Of a stretch of DNA of 64,000 nt, positions 55,567 to 64,000 are shown in pieces. The notes under the pieces were generated by a model. It had not been told where the DNA came from and made no database searches. It was given only the letters and a program-made list of their open reading frames with translations. A program made the translations under genes and the position numbers. Each line of letters starts with the position of its first letter. Within the stretch, counting starts at the first letter, position 1. The stretch is from Bin80 sp965116685 (GTDB lineage: Bacteria > Bacteroidota > Rhodothermia > Rhodothermales > Bin80), in assembly GCA_965116685.1 (NCBI GenBank), contig OZ220707.1, forward strand, positions 2,418,001 through 2,482,000, given 5' to 3'.

Positions 55567-57021
55567 TTAAGTCAGAAGGTCATGGACTACGTTCCCAAAA
55601 ACATCGGTCAGGCGGTATCGCCGTCCTTGATGCCGGAAGGTGAGACGCTCATGATCAACACCAAGGAGATGCAGAATGGTTGCCTGGAAATCATGCACAT
55701 GCACAGGATTCCGCGCAATATTGTATCCGAGTTCATCAGTCTCACCGTAGGAGAACCCTTTCTTGATTCCACCACCGGTCATCCACAACGTAAAACAGCG
55801 TGGATGGTGGTCTCGTCCAAACCCCTCCCGGGTCAGGCGTCCCTGTGAGTAATTGGTTCTCCCAAACTCGCCGCCCCAGATGACGAGAGTATCGTCCAGT
55901 AATCCGCGCTGCTTGAGATCCAGGACCAGCGCTGCCGAGGCCTGATCCGTTTCTCTGGCCTGATTCTGGATTGCACCATAGAGTCCACCATGGTGGTCCC
56001 AGCCTTGGTGGTAGAGTTGGATGAAGCGTACGCCACGTTCGGCAAGCCGTCGTGCTAACAGGCAGTTGGCTGCAAATGTGCCCGCCTCCCGGGCATCGTC
56101 TCCGTAGAGGGTAAAGGTGGAATCGGGTTCATCCTCAATAGCGGTGACCTCCGGCACAGAAGTCTGCATACGGAAGGCCATTTCGTACTGCGCAATCTTG
56201 GTTTCGATTTCCGGGTCCTGGAGTTGCTCCAGTTGTAATTCCTGGAGTTCACGCAGTGCACGCATATGTCGCTCGCGATCCCCCTGGGTAATCCCCGGAG
56301 GGTTGCTCAAATAGAGCACGGGATCCTTGCCCGCACGAAACTGCACTCCCTGATGTCGCGATGCCAAAAAACCGTTCCCCCATAGTCTGGAATACAATGG
56401 TTGGCCCATTTTATCTTTGGTGACCAGCACGACGAACGAGGGTAAATTGGCATTCTCACTTCCCAGACCGTAGCTCAGCCATGAACCCATGGAAGGACGG
56501 CCGGGTTGCTGAGAGCCGCTTTGCAGGAACGTGATCGCAGGGTCATGATTGATGGCATCGGTGTACATGGAGCGAACGAAGCAGAGTTCATCCACAACCT
56601 GGGATGTATAGGGCATCAGGTTACTGATCCATGCACCGCTATCCCCATGCTGTGCAAAGGAAAAGGGGGACTGCACCATCGGAAAGCTTTTCTGCCCAGC
56701 AGTCATGCCGGTCAGTCGTTGCATGCCACGTACAGATGGTGGTAGTTCCTCACCGTGATAAGACTCCAGGGCAGGCTTGTAATCAAAGAGATCCAACTGT
56801 GATGGCGCACCGCTTTGCAGCAGGTAAATCACACGCTTGACCCGTGCAGGGAAGTGGGTTGTTCCGAGGATTCCCGGCACTGGATCGCCACTGACCTGCG
56901 CACCGGTGGCAGATATCGGGTTGAGGAGTGAGGCCAGTGTTGCCGCACCAAGCCCAAGTGTCGTGCGCGTCAGGAAATCTCGACGGGTATATTGCTGATC
57001 GTAATTATGACATTCATGCAT
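55567..57021 (-). CDS. DUF1501 family secreted protein (sulfatase-like fold)
   Basis: A 484-residue protein of the DUF1501 family, related to the alkaline phosphatase/sulfatase superfamily. ATG 57021 is chosen over the in-frame TTG 57033; it precedes a twin-arginine signal (TRRDFLTRTTLGLG), so the protein is exported folded. Family motifs include LLQSGAPSQLDLFDYKP, GGEFGRTN and HDFQATILHLLG. It starts 8 nt after the stop of the DUF1553 gene, the usual partner of this family in Planctomycetota, Verrucomicrobiota and some Bacteroidota. The substrate is unknown; a polysaccharide role is commonly suggested. Confidence 0.92.
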   Translation of the reverse strand: MHECHNYDQQYTRRDFLTRTTLGLGAATLASLLNPISATGAQVSGDPVPGILGTTHFPARVKRVIYLLQSGAPSQLDLFDYKPALESYHGEELPPSVRGMQRLTGMTAGQKSFPMVQSPFSFAQHGDSGAWISNLMPYTSQVVDELCFVRSMYTDAINHDPAITFLQSGSQQPGRPSMGSWLSYGLGSENANLPSFVVLVTKDKMGQPLYSRLWGNGFLASRHQGVQFRAGKDPVLYLSNPPGITQGDRERHMRALRELQELQLEQLQDPEIETKIAQYEMAFRMQTSVPEVTAIEDEPDSTFTLYGDDAREAGTFAANCLLARRLAERGVRFIQLYHQGWDHHGGLYGAIQNQARETDQASAALVLDLKQRGLLDDTLVIWGGEFGRTNYSQGRLTREGFGRDHHPRCFTLWMTGGGIKKGFSYGETDELGYNIARNPVHVHDFQATILHLLGVDHERLTFRHQGRRYRLTDVFGNVVHDLLT

Positions 57022-57029
57022 GGCGGCTA

Positions 57030-60000
57030 TCAACGCTTGGTGTAGGCTTCATCATGGTTCAAGATAAGTTGTGCAACCATTGTCAGTGCAGCTGTATTGG
57101 TACGATCAAGGGACGCATCTGCGACCAGTTCTCCAACGGCAAAGAGTGAGTCAATGTCGGCAGGGTGTTCGGCAAAGCGCTCTTTTTCCTGAGCATGCAG
57201 GTCTGTCATGAGTTTGACTTCCTTCTCATTGGGATGACGCCCGGTAGCAAGCCGGAAGCCATGCTCAATCTGGAGGGCTATATCTCCGGGAATCTCCCGC
57301 TGGATACGTTCGGCCAATGCACGTGATGCTTCGACAAATTGCGGGTCATTCATGAGGACCAGCGCCTGGAGTGGGGTATTGGTATTCTGGCGCCGTACAA
57401 AACAGGTAGATCGATCCGGAGCATCAAAAACCAGCATGGTCGGTGGGGGAGAAGTTCGCCGGATAAAGGTGTATAGGCTGCGGCGGTAGAGCGCTTCGCC
57501 CTCGTCCTGCTCATAGCGGAGCAGAAATTGCGAAAAATTTCCTTTCTCAATCCATAATCCTGGAGGCTGGTAGGGCTTCACACTGGAACCGCCGACCTGG
57601 TTGATCAACAGGCCACTCGCGGCTAAGGCGTTATCCCGAATCATTTCTGCACTCAGGCGATGGCGTGGCCCTCTGGCAAGGAGCACATTCGTGGGATCTA
57701 GTTCCTGTAATTTCAGGGGAGCAAGGCTGGATTGGCGATAGGTAGCACTCATCACAATAGACTTGACGAGCGCCTTGAGATCATAGCCGGAGTTTACAAA
57801 AGAGACGGCCAGATAATCCAGTAATGCTGGGTGCGAGGGCAGGGCACCCTGTTTCCCAAAGTCCTCAGGCGTAGATACGAGCCCCTGTTCAAAGAACATC
57901 ATCCAGTAGCGGTTCACGGTGACGCGTGCAGTCAGTGGTTGCTCTGGGCTGAAGAGCCATTCGGCTAATCCGAGGCGAGTAGGAGGGACATCGTCCGGTA
58001 GGCTGCCAAGGACCGAAGGGGTTCCCGGGGAAACCTGGTCTCGAGGTTGGTCATAGAGGCCACGCTCAAGGACATGAGTGGGCCTTGGCTCGGCCATCTC
58101 TTCCATCACCATGACCTCCATCACTTCGTTGACTGCCGCTTCCTCCTCTGCGCGAGCTTCCTTGAGTTCCTTGAGCAGCTCTTGGTAATGCGGATCGTAG
58201 TAATTCAGAAATACGGCCAACTCATCGCCTTGCACAGATATGTCAGCCAACATTGCAATGTCAGAGGTAGTGAGTTGCCGGGCATAGATTCTCAGCTCAT
58301 CCATATCCCCTATGAAGATGCCGTCATCGCCCCCGAACGCACGGTAACTCCGCCCGATACGCAGTGGCCGACTGGTAAGACGATAGAGTCCATCTACAGG
58401 TAGGATGCTCTTGTAGAGATTGTTATACTCAATCCTGGCCGGAACATGCTGGCCCTGCAAATAAAGCTGAACGCCATTTGCCCGGCTTGATCCGTCATAC
58501 GTAAATGCCGTATGCGTCCAGTCGTTGACTGCGACAGGTTCTTTGGAGCGGACATGCAGGTAATTATGCGGGAGTGCGTGAATCAGTCGGACAGACAGGT
58601 GGTTCAGGCTGTCGAGATAAACTTCCCATCCCCGCCAGTACGTGTTCTTGTGGAAGGCATTACCAACAATTCTTGTGTAGGCTCCAGAGGTATCGGGTCG
58701 AATCCATACCGCAGCGGAAAACGGATCAATTCGCTCAAAATTCCCTGCCTCGGCAACCTCAAGAAAATCATAGTCGCTGTCGAAATTCACGGCTTTCCCT
58801 AACTGCCCCTTGACGGAAGTCAGGGTGCCACCACCGGTTTTGCCTTCTTCCCCTCCTGGTGCCATGTTCGGGGTTGCGTCACTTGATATCTGATCAAACG
58901 GGAAGTAGCTGATCAATTCGGAATCAAGGGCATTCTCTGGCATCTTTACATCGGCATGCAGCCCTTTTTGTTTGACCTCCTCGGTTCGCGCAATTAACGC
59001 AACTTCCAGGTTTTGAATTCGATCACGTTTTTGCTTGAGCGCTGTTTCCTCTTCGGGCGTGGGCACCATCAGCAGTGGGCCGGCATTCCCGTCATCCCCC
59101 GTCATACCCAGCTCATTTACATTGTTGAAGAAAGCAGAAAGTTGAAAATACTCTGCTTGGGAAATCGGGTCAAATTTGTGATCATGACAGCGGGCACATT
59201 CCATCGTGAGGCCTAAAAATGCCCGAGCCGTTGTATTTGTGCGGTCAGCGACATATTCAAGCCGGTACTCTTCATCAATTACACCACCTTCGGCCGTCAT
59301 CGGGTGGTTACGATGGAAACCAGTGGCCAGAATCTGTTCGCGAGTTGCATTCGGTAGCAGATCCCCAGCAAGTTGCCAGGTCACGAACTCATTGTAAGGC
59401 ATATTTTCGCTGAAAGCCTTGATGACCCAATCTCTCCAAGGCCACATCGTTCGGATCCCGTCTGCATGATAGCCATGGCTATCCGCGTAGCGGGAGAGGT
59501 CCATCCATTCGGTTGCCATTCGTTCTCCATATGCCTCGGAGTCCAGCAGACGGTCAACAACGCGCTCATAGCTCCCCGGTGCAATATCCCCCAGGAAGTT
59601 ATCTATCTCCTCAAGTGTCGGGGGTAGCCCAGTCAGATCAAGTGTAACACGTCGCAGGAGCCGCTCACGATCTGCTTCTTCAGAAGGAGTCAGTCCCTCC
59701 CGTTCAATACGTGCCAGAACAAAGCGGTCAATATCATTTTCTGGCCATATCCCATCTTGCACGGAAGGGATTGGGGGCAGGGTTGGTGGAATAAACGCCC
59801 AGTGAGGTTTCCACTCAGCTCCTTGCTTGATCCAGCGATTGATCAGAGCGATTTCGTAATCGGATAGTGTCAGATTGGATTCAGGCGGGGGCATGACGGT
59901 TTCCAGATCGCTGGATGTAATCCGACGCATCAGTTCACTGCGACCAGGCCTCTTCGGCACAATCGCATGTCCACCAGATTGTAGTTTTGCTACGAGGGCC

Positions 60001-60266
60001 CCTTCTTCTGTATACAGGTGCAGGTCCGCTTCGCGTGCATTATCATCAGGGCCATGACAGGCGTAGCATCGATCTGACAATAGCGGTTGAATATGGAAAT
60101 TGTAATCAACACGCTCCGGGAGACGGGCACGTATATCGGGGTCTGACTCGAGACTGGATGAGCAGGCTCCAACGAGCAGCAGGATGCAGAGTGGTGTTAA
60201 GCGGATCAGAGATCTACCACTTGGCTGCACAAAGAAAAGGTTGATAGAGTCAAAACCTGATCGCAT
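57030..60266 (-). CDS. DUF1549/DUF1553 protein with Planctomycete-type cytochrome c and LamG-like domain
   Basis: A secreted lipoprotein of 1078 residues. ATG 60266 was chosen because it gives a plausible signal with lipobox LLVGAC. Next comes a PSCyt1 haem domain with CYACH (Cys67, Cys70, His71), then DUF1549 (NDIDRFVLARIEREGLTPS, LDLTGLPPT), a jelly-roll LamG/concanavalin-like domain (about 470-640), and DUF1553 (RVTVNRYWMMFFEQGLV to the end). It is the middle gene of a sialidase-DUF1553-DUF1501 operon. The haem suggests an electron-transfer or oxidative step in glycan breakdown. Its 5' end overlaps the 3' end of the sialidase frame. Confidence 0.92.
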   Translation of the reverse strand: MRSGFDSINLFFVQPSGRSLIRLTPLCILLLVGACSSSLESDPDIRARLPERVDYNFHIQPLLSDRCYACHGPDDNAREADLHLYTEEGALVAKLQSGGHAIVPKRPGRSELMRRITSSDLETVMPPPESNLTLSDYEIALINRWIKQGAEWKPHWAFIPPTLPPIPSVQDGIWPENDIDRFVLARIEREGLTPSEEADRERLLRRVTLDLTGLPPTLEEIDNFLGDIAPGSYERVVDRLLDSEAYGERMATEWMDLSRYADSHGYHADGIRTMWPWRDWVIKAFSENMPYNEFVTWQLAGDLLPNATREQILATGFHRNHPMTAEGGVIDEEYRLEYVADRTNTTARAFLGLTMECARCHDHKFDPISQAEYFQLSAFFNNVNELGMTGDDGNAGPLLMVPTPEEETALKQKRDRIQNLEVALIARTEEVKQKGLHADVKMPENALDSELISYFPFDQISSDATPNMAPGGEEGKTGGGTLTSVKGQLGKAVNFDSDYDFLEVAEAGNFERIDPFSAAVWIRPDTSGAYTRIVGNAFHKNTYWRGWEVYLDSLNHLSVRLIHALPHNYLHVRSKEPVAVNDWTHTAFTYDGSSRANGVQLYLQGQHVPARIEYNNLYKSILPVDGLYRLTSRPLRIGRSYRAFGGDDGIFIGDMDELRIYARQLTTSDIAMLADISVQGDELAVFLNYYDPHYQELLKELKEARAEEEAAVNEVMEVMVMEEMAEPRPTHVLERGLYDQPRDQVSPGTPSVLGSLPDDVPPTRLGLAEWLFSPEQPLTARVTVNRYWMMFFEQGLVSTPEDFGKQGALPSHPALLDYLAVSFVNSGYDLKALVKSIVMSATYRQSSLAPLKLQELDPTNVLLARGPRHRLSAEMIRDNALAASGLLINQVGGSSVKPYQPPGLWIEKGNFSQFLLRYEQDEGEALYRRSLYTFIRRTSPPPTMLVFDAPDRSTCFVRRQNTNTPLQALVLMNDPQFVEASRALAERIQREIPGDIALQIEHGFRLATGRHPNEKEVKLMTDLHAQEKERFAEHPADIDSLFAVGELVADASLDRTNTAALTMVAQLILNHDEAYTKR

Positions 60267-61522
60267 GATCGCGGAGAAATCGTGATGTAGTAAGAGCAAT
60301 GTATTCTCGGTAATAATATAAGGCAAGTCAGCGTGGAAGAGAGAGCCAATGCATGCAATGAAGCGTTATTGTTTCCGAGACTACTGAAGTGCTCCAGCGA
60401 AATGCGTTCAAATGCGATCCCGTAGTAGCTGTGCTCATGGTCTGGTCCCGCTTCGTAGAGCAACCCGATCATATCGTCTGGCAGGCGTACGATATCTGAA
60501 TAAGCACTCATGCTTTCATGTACCACAAGCGAGGCAGGCCAAGAGGCTCCATCATCAAAGCTGGCCCGGAGAGTCATGCGTTCACGCTGCGTTTGGCTGG
60601 CAGGATTAGAGAACAGAAGTACATTTTGCCCTTCCTCTTCGAAGGAATAGCGCTGCAGGCTGGCTTGACAAATCGGCTCAATCAGAGTGGAGTCTGCAAC
60701 CAAGTTACTCCATGTCATTCCACCGTCATTACTGTGAGAAATCTTACGATAGCGTTCGCTTGGTGTATAATTGCGCATGTTGAGCAAAAGGCGGCCATCG
60801 CTCAGTTCGGCGACTTCAGATTCATTCACCTGGTGTTGCGGAGTCGTTCCACCGAGCTCCCATGTTTGGCCATGATCGTCGGAGTAGATGACGTGGGAAT
60901 AGTAGTGTTTGGTTGAGGCTTCTATGTGGTCACATGCGACCATTAATCGTCCTTTATGTGGTCCGCGTGTAAGTTGAGTTCCTGATCCGGGGCCGGTAGC
61001 GTACCAGGTCCAATCCGATTTCTTGACATCCTGTGTAATTTCCATGGGCTCGGTCCATGTATGGCCGCTATCCATGGAGGAGAGCACGAAGACACGTCGT
61101 GTGTCCTCTGAGGTCTGGTTGATGATGTCCGGCTCAGTATCTGTTCCCAGGTTGTGCGTTGTCAGAAGAAAAAGCCTACCGGTCTCGTTATCAACGACTG
61201 GTGCTGGATTCCCAACGGTATATCCTTCCTTGTGCCAAAGGAGCTGGAGTGGTCCCCATGTACGTCCCTGATCGCTTGATCGTCTATACACAAGGTCAAT
61301 ATTGCCAGTGTCGGAGCAGCTATTTTTCCGTCCCTCGGCAAATGCCAGCACATCGCCATTGGGAACGACAACGACCGCAGGGATTCTGTAACAGGTGTAT
61401 CCTTCTTCCCCACCAACAAAAATGTAGTCCGTGGAAGGAAGCAAAGATGCAATCAAAAATATCGGGATGAGAGTCATGAGGTGAATGGTTGGGGGGATCG
61501 TAACGGCAACATGCATGATCAT
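60206..61522 (-). CDS. GH33-type exo-alpha-sialidase
   Basis: Removes terminal sialic acids from glycans; 438 residues with an N-terminal signal peptide (an alternative start is ATG 61477). The YRIP motif (residues 45-48, catalytic-triad Arg46) and five Asp boxes (SSDQGRTW, SMDSGHTW, SDDHGQTW, SNDGGMTW, SFDDGASW) are seen, with EVAELSDGRLLLNMRN as the expected active-site strand. The normal family end is around IAFERISLEHF. Beyond it the frame runs on for about 65 unusual residues and overlaps the start of the DUF1553 gene by 61 bp, which suggests loss of the original stop. It is first in the operon. Sialic acids are mostly animal sugars, which hints at a host-linked life. Confidence 0.9.
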   Translation of the reverse strand: MIMHVAVTIPPTIHLMTLIPIFLIASLLPSTDYIFVGGEEGYTCYRIPAVVVVPNGDVLAFAEGRKNSCSDTGNIDLVYRRSSDQGRTWGPLQLLWHKEGYTVGNPAPVVDNETGRLFLLTTHNLGTDTEPDIINQTSEDTRRVFVLSSMDSGHTWTEPMEITQDVKKSDWTWYATGPGSGTQLTRGPHKGRLMVACDHIEASTKHYYSHVIYSDDHGQTWELGGTTPQHQVNESEVAELSDGRLLLNMRNYTPSERYRKISHSNDGGMTWSNLVADSTLIEPICQASLQRYSFEEEGQNVLLFSNPASQTQRERMTLRASFDDGASWPASLVVHESMSAYSDIVRLPDDMIGLLYEAGPDHEHSYYGIAFERISLEHFSSLGNNNASLHALALSSTLTCLILLPRIHCSYYITISPRSCDQVLTLSTFSLCSQVVDL

Positions 61523-61635
61523 CTATGGGTGATCATACGAAAACTCGTGATGAACCGTGAACTAAATCGTTACTCGACATCGAATGAGCGCTATATGAGC
61601 CGTTTTAATCCAGGGATTGTTCAATGAGATAGTGA
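61523..61635. other. Leader region upstream of the sialidase operon
   Basis: About 110 bp between the sialidase start and the tandem repeats. No gene or clear promoter was seen. Confidence 0.3.
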
Positions 61636-62150
61636 AGCTTGAAACGGGGATTCAGGGCCTGACTGATGTCATTATTGCCAATTTGTGAAAATAGCCATCA
61701 AATAAAGAAATCCCCATTGGGAGCACCTTAAATGGGGATAGAAGGCTTGGTCAGCGTCATTTTCGGTGGTTCGTGAAAATAGCCATCAAATAAAAAAATT
61801 CTCGTCGGGAGCGTCTGAAGCGGGGATACAAGGCCTGATTGGTGCCATTATTGCCAATTTGTGAAAATAGCCATCAAATAAAGAAACCCCCATTGGGAGT
61901 GCCTTAAATGGGGATAAAAGGCTTGGTCAGCGTCATTTTCGGTGGTTCGTGAAAATAGCCATCAAATAAAAAAATTCTCGTCGGGAGCGTCTGAAGCGGG
62001 GATACAAGGCCTGATTGGTGCCATTATTGCCAATTTGTGAAAATAGCCATCAAATAAAGAAATCCCCATTGGGAGTGCCTTAAATGGGGATAGAAGGCCC
62101 GATCAGCGTCATTTTGGGTGATTTGTGAAAATAACCATCAAATAAAACTT
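61636..62150. repeat. 88-bp tandem repeat array, alternating A and B units with a conserved hairpin
   Basis: GTGAAAATAGCCATCAAATA recurs at 61685, 61773, 61861, 61949 and 62037, and with one change at 62125, exactly 88 bp apart; a half-unit precedes the first. Units alternate between two types, so the higher-order period is 176 bp. Each unit has a hairpin: type A ATCCCCATT with AATGGGGAT, type B ATTCTCGTC with AGCGGGGAT, both around a 12-nt loop starting GGGAG. Between types one pair changes A-T to G-C and three become T-G, so the stem is kept in a plus-strand RNA. No open frame runs through it, and there are no unique spacers. Confidence 0.92.
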
Positions 62151-62237
62151 GCTCCCATCTAGAGAGAATTAAAGAGGTAAGTCAGGTTCGGTGATGCCTA
62201 CAGAGATGAAAGCAGTGCTAACACATGTTAATCGTAA

Positions 62238-63746
62238 TCACGACATGCGAGTGACTACGTTATATTCCTGATCATCTGCAGCACCTCCTGCCCAGTAGGG
62301 AAGGTATTCCATGAATTTTCGCCCTGCGTTTGGATTTGCGGGTACAATGTCTCCAGCAGCCAAGGCCTCGCTCAAGAACCGTGATGCCTTAGCGCTGTTT
62401 CGTTGATCCATGCCAAATCTTTGTCGAACGGTAGTATTAGTTATACTGGCTCCTTCATCTGCATATCGTAGGCAAGCATGTAGGTAAATAGCCCGTATAC
62501 GATCGTCAGAATTCATTTTAGATAATGGCTTGGCTCCATAAATCGTAACACGTGTGCTGTTGCTGATTACATCAATTCGTGGAGCTGGCAACTGTCGGAT
62601 TTCAATTTCATGCACGATCTTGTCCCATCCGCTCCCAAGTTCTTCACAAATGCCAAATCTTCGAAGGAGCGCAGCCAACGCCTCGTTACGTGATTTTGGA
62701 GGGGCATTTACGAAAAGTTTCGAGTCTACCAGAGGTGCACCAGGATTCAGCACTTCTATGCGATCCTCGAATATTTCAACCAATGGCCCAGTGCCTCTTT
62801 CAGTCAGGTCTTGATGAATTAGCGCATTTGCAATCGCTTCCCGAACCGCGATGGTCGGGAAGCGTGGTTCCTGTTTTCTGATCCCACCATTGAAAGTCTC
62901 ATCAATGGGTGCAAGCTTATTTACGTAATCAATAATACTGGCAAATCCTGCTGCATAACCCACTGGAAGTTCTTCTTGACGACTCTCATGGTATCTTGCT
63001 GCCCCCGAATATTTGACAATCCTCGTTGACTTACGACCCAACGAGTCTATATCTCTCAGATTTCGTGCAAATGCCAGGAAGCCCAGATTCAAAATATCCC
63101 ATGATCCATCGTCACGTTGACTTATAAAATTTTCTTGCTGTAGTGCTTGAAGTGTCTGCGATGTGCGTGGAGGTATCGGAATCTTCGCTATATTGAAATA
63201 TGATTCGTAGTCCAGTAAGTCTAGCACATCAGAATCTTGCACACACTCAATGGCAATCCCTTTTTCAAAGGTTCTACTATTTGACAAACGCCAAAGCAGG
63301 CTTTCCTTTTCGGGAAAATGATTTAGATTTCTGGTATGAGATCCTACGCGGATATATGCTTCGTTGTCAAATCTAACAGGCCGGTCAAGTGCACGGGGAA
63401 TCAATAGCACTACCACAGACTTGCCGTCCACGATATCTGTATGGAAGTGGAAATCTATCGAAGGGTTGAGCCTCTGAGATAGCCAGTGATCAAGGTCCTC
63501 CTTTTTTACTCGCTTCGAATCAGGCTTGAACGTGGTCCCAATGATCTGATGGTTCCCATCTTGAATCCCCCAGACGATATAACCATTAGATTTTCCAGAA
63601 ATTGCGGCTGCATTTGCGATTGCAGAAATGTTCTGGCCGAGTTTCTTCGGTTCAGCGTAGTTGAGCTTGAATTCAAACCATTCTGTTTCTCGGGGGTGTG
63701 CACAGAGTCGTTTTACGAGAGCAGGAATATTCTTTGTGGCAGTCAT
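62238..63746 (-). CDS. AlbA_2-type ATP-binding protein (RecG-C-like)
   Basis: A 502-residue protein. ATG 63746 (MTATKNIPAL) is the likely start; the frame from 63758 adds four residues. The AlbA_2 domain is at the N-terminus (RETEWFEFKLNYAEPKK, YIVWGIQDGNHQIIG), followed by VVVLLIPRA and an RVGSHTRNL strand. A GHKL-like ATPase part follows (IAVREAIANALIHQDLTERG, then GFCEELG-like RFGICEELGSGWDKI). It ends with a winged-helix segment. It is probably a nucleic-acid-binding regulator or defence factor; the partner is unknown. It differs clearly from the other AlbA_2 protein at 50347-52056. Confidence 0.88.
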   Translation of the reverse strand: MTATKNIPALVKRLCAHPRETEWFEFKLNYAEPKKLGQNISAIANAAAISGKSNGYIVWGIQDGNHQIIGTTFKPDSKRVKKEDLDHWLSQRLNPSIDFHFHTDIVDGKSVVVLLIPRALDRPVRFDNEAYIRVGSHTRNLNHFPEKESLLWRLSNSRTFEKGIAIECVQDSDVLDLLDYESYFNIAKIPIPPRTSQTLQALQQENFISQRDDGSWDILNLGFLAFARNLRDIDSLGRKSTRIVKYSGAARYHESRQEELPVGYAAGFASIIDYVNKLAPIDETFNGGIRKQEPRFPTIAVREAIANALIHQDLTERGTGPLVEIFEDRIEVLNPGAPLVDSKLFVNAPPKSRNEALAALLRRFGICEELGSGWDKIVHEIEIRQLPAPRIDVISNSTRVTIYGAKPLSKMNSDDRIRAIYLHACLRYADEGASITNTTVRQRFGMDQRNSAKASRFLSEALAAGDIVPANPNAGRKFMEYLPYWAGGAADDQEYNVVTRMS

Positions 63747-63758
63747 CTCATGTTCCAC

Positions 63759-64000
63759 CGAAGTGGATCAGGAATACATTTACCCCTTTGCGAACTCAAT
63801 CATGGCGCCATGGTTCGAATTTGGGCATGCAAAAGGAGCCCCTGTAAGGAAGTCATACTTGTCGTTGAATCATTATCAGATCACAGGGAATATCGCGGTA
63901 GTTGCAGAATCTTCTCTAAAATACAAGAGGCTGGAAGGACATGACATAAGCATCCTTCAAACCGATGGGTGCTTATGTCATATCCTTCGCTCGGGCTAAA
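63759..64000. other. Right-edge region, no assigned gene
   Basis: Plus-strand frames here are short and overlap the AlbA_2 gene antisense, so none is accepted. The notable feature is the long inverted repeat at 63941-63981. Confidence 0.3.
63941..63981. repeat. 15-bp inverted repeat
   Basis: ATGACATAAGCATCC (63941-63955) pairs with GGGTGCTTATGTCAT (63967-63981), with a single T-G pair, around an 11-nt loop. There is no T tract, so a simple terminator is unlikely. It may be an element end, an att-type site or the start of a structured RNA that continues outside the window. Confidence 0.7.

Noticed and set aside
55504..55848. 114-codon plus-strand frame
   Set aside because: It is antisense to the well-supported DUF1501 gene and has no domain features.
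61636..62150. CRISPR array
   Set aside because: The repeated block is contiguous at 88 bp with alternating but shared sequence between copies; there are no unique spacers and no cas genes.
63486..63999. Two plus-strand frames at the right edge
   Set aside because: They overlap the AlbA_2 gene antisense, have no recognisable content and end in the inverted repeat.

Overview
The window looks like chromosomal DNA of a Bacteroidota-type bacterium, most likely the Rhodothermota/Balneolota branch. The evidence is a TonB-dependent receptor with a carboxypeptidase-regulatory-like N-terminus, a PorV-like protein, three proteins ending in type IX secretion (T9SS) sorting domains, and promoters of the TTG-N19/20-TAnnTTTG form. 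The combination of a compact lipid-type polyketide synthase, sialidases, DUF1501/DUF1553 proteins and many mobile elements would suit a host-associated marine bacterium such as a sponge symbiont. That habitat is inference only.

Layout. 1-9.7 kb: the 3' part of an N-6 adenine DNA methylase, then a co-directional housekeeping run: MlaF-like ATPase, MCE/MlaD-like protein, small membrane protein, tgt, ispH, two lipoproteins, an M20 dipeptidase and tRNA-Leu(CAA). 9.8-21.5 kb: a lipid/polyketide locus with a stand-alone acyl carrier protein and an alpha/beta hydrolase on the plus strand, facing a 3393-residue type I PKS on the minus strand (KS-AT-DH-MT-ER-KR-ACP-KS-degenerate AT). 21.8-29.5 kb: a decayed accessory stretch with two broken copies of one parvulin-type isomerase gene, a BNR-repeat lipoprotein, an orphan phage-protease-like ORF and a Fic protein. 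29.9-45 kb: a secreted-protein and alpha-glucan block: TonB receptor, Ca-motif T9SS protein and PorV-like protein (translationally coupled), then a T9SS protein with carbohydrate-binding-like modules, a GH13 enzyme and an SGNH-TPR protein.

45-50.3 kb: an insertion-sequence island. An IS1634-like element is bounded by 73-bp direct repeats. It is followed by two IS110-family copies, one frameshifted, set in inverted repeats that carry pieces of a small hydrophobic ORF. 50.3-55.3 kb: a defence-like cluster on the minus strand: a NYN-domain nuclease gene 15 nt upstream of a NACHT-like STAND NTPase, then an AlbA_2/Schlafen-type ATPase. 55.5-61.5 kb: a GH33 sialidase - DUF1553 (Planctomycete-type cytochrome c) - DUF1501 operon. 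61.6-62.15 kb: an 88-bp tandem repeat whose hairpin is kept by compensatory and G-U changes. 62.2-63.7 kb: a second AlbA_2 protein.

Items most worth following: the NYN plus NACHT-like pair; the PKS with a dead terminal AT and no terminal ACP or thioesterase, next to a separate ACP and hydrolase; a tRNA-guanine transglycosylase that has lost all four zinc ligands; the 88-bp repeat RNA candidate; and the IS1634-type long target duplication. All family calls come from reading motifs by eye; no search was run.
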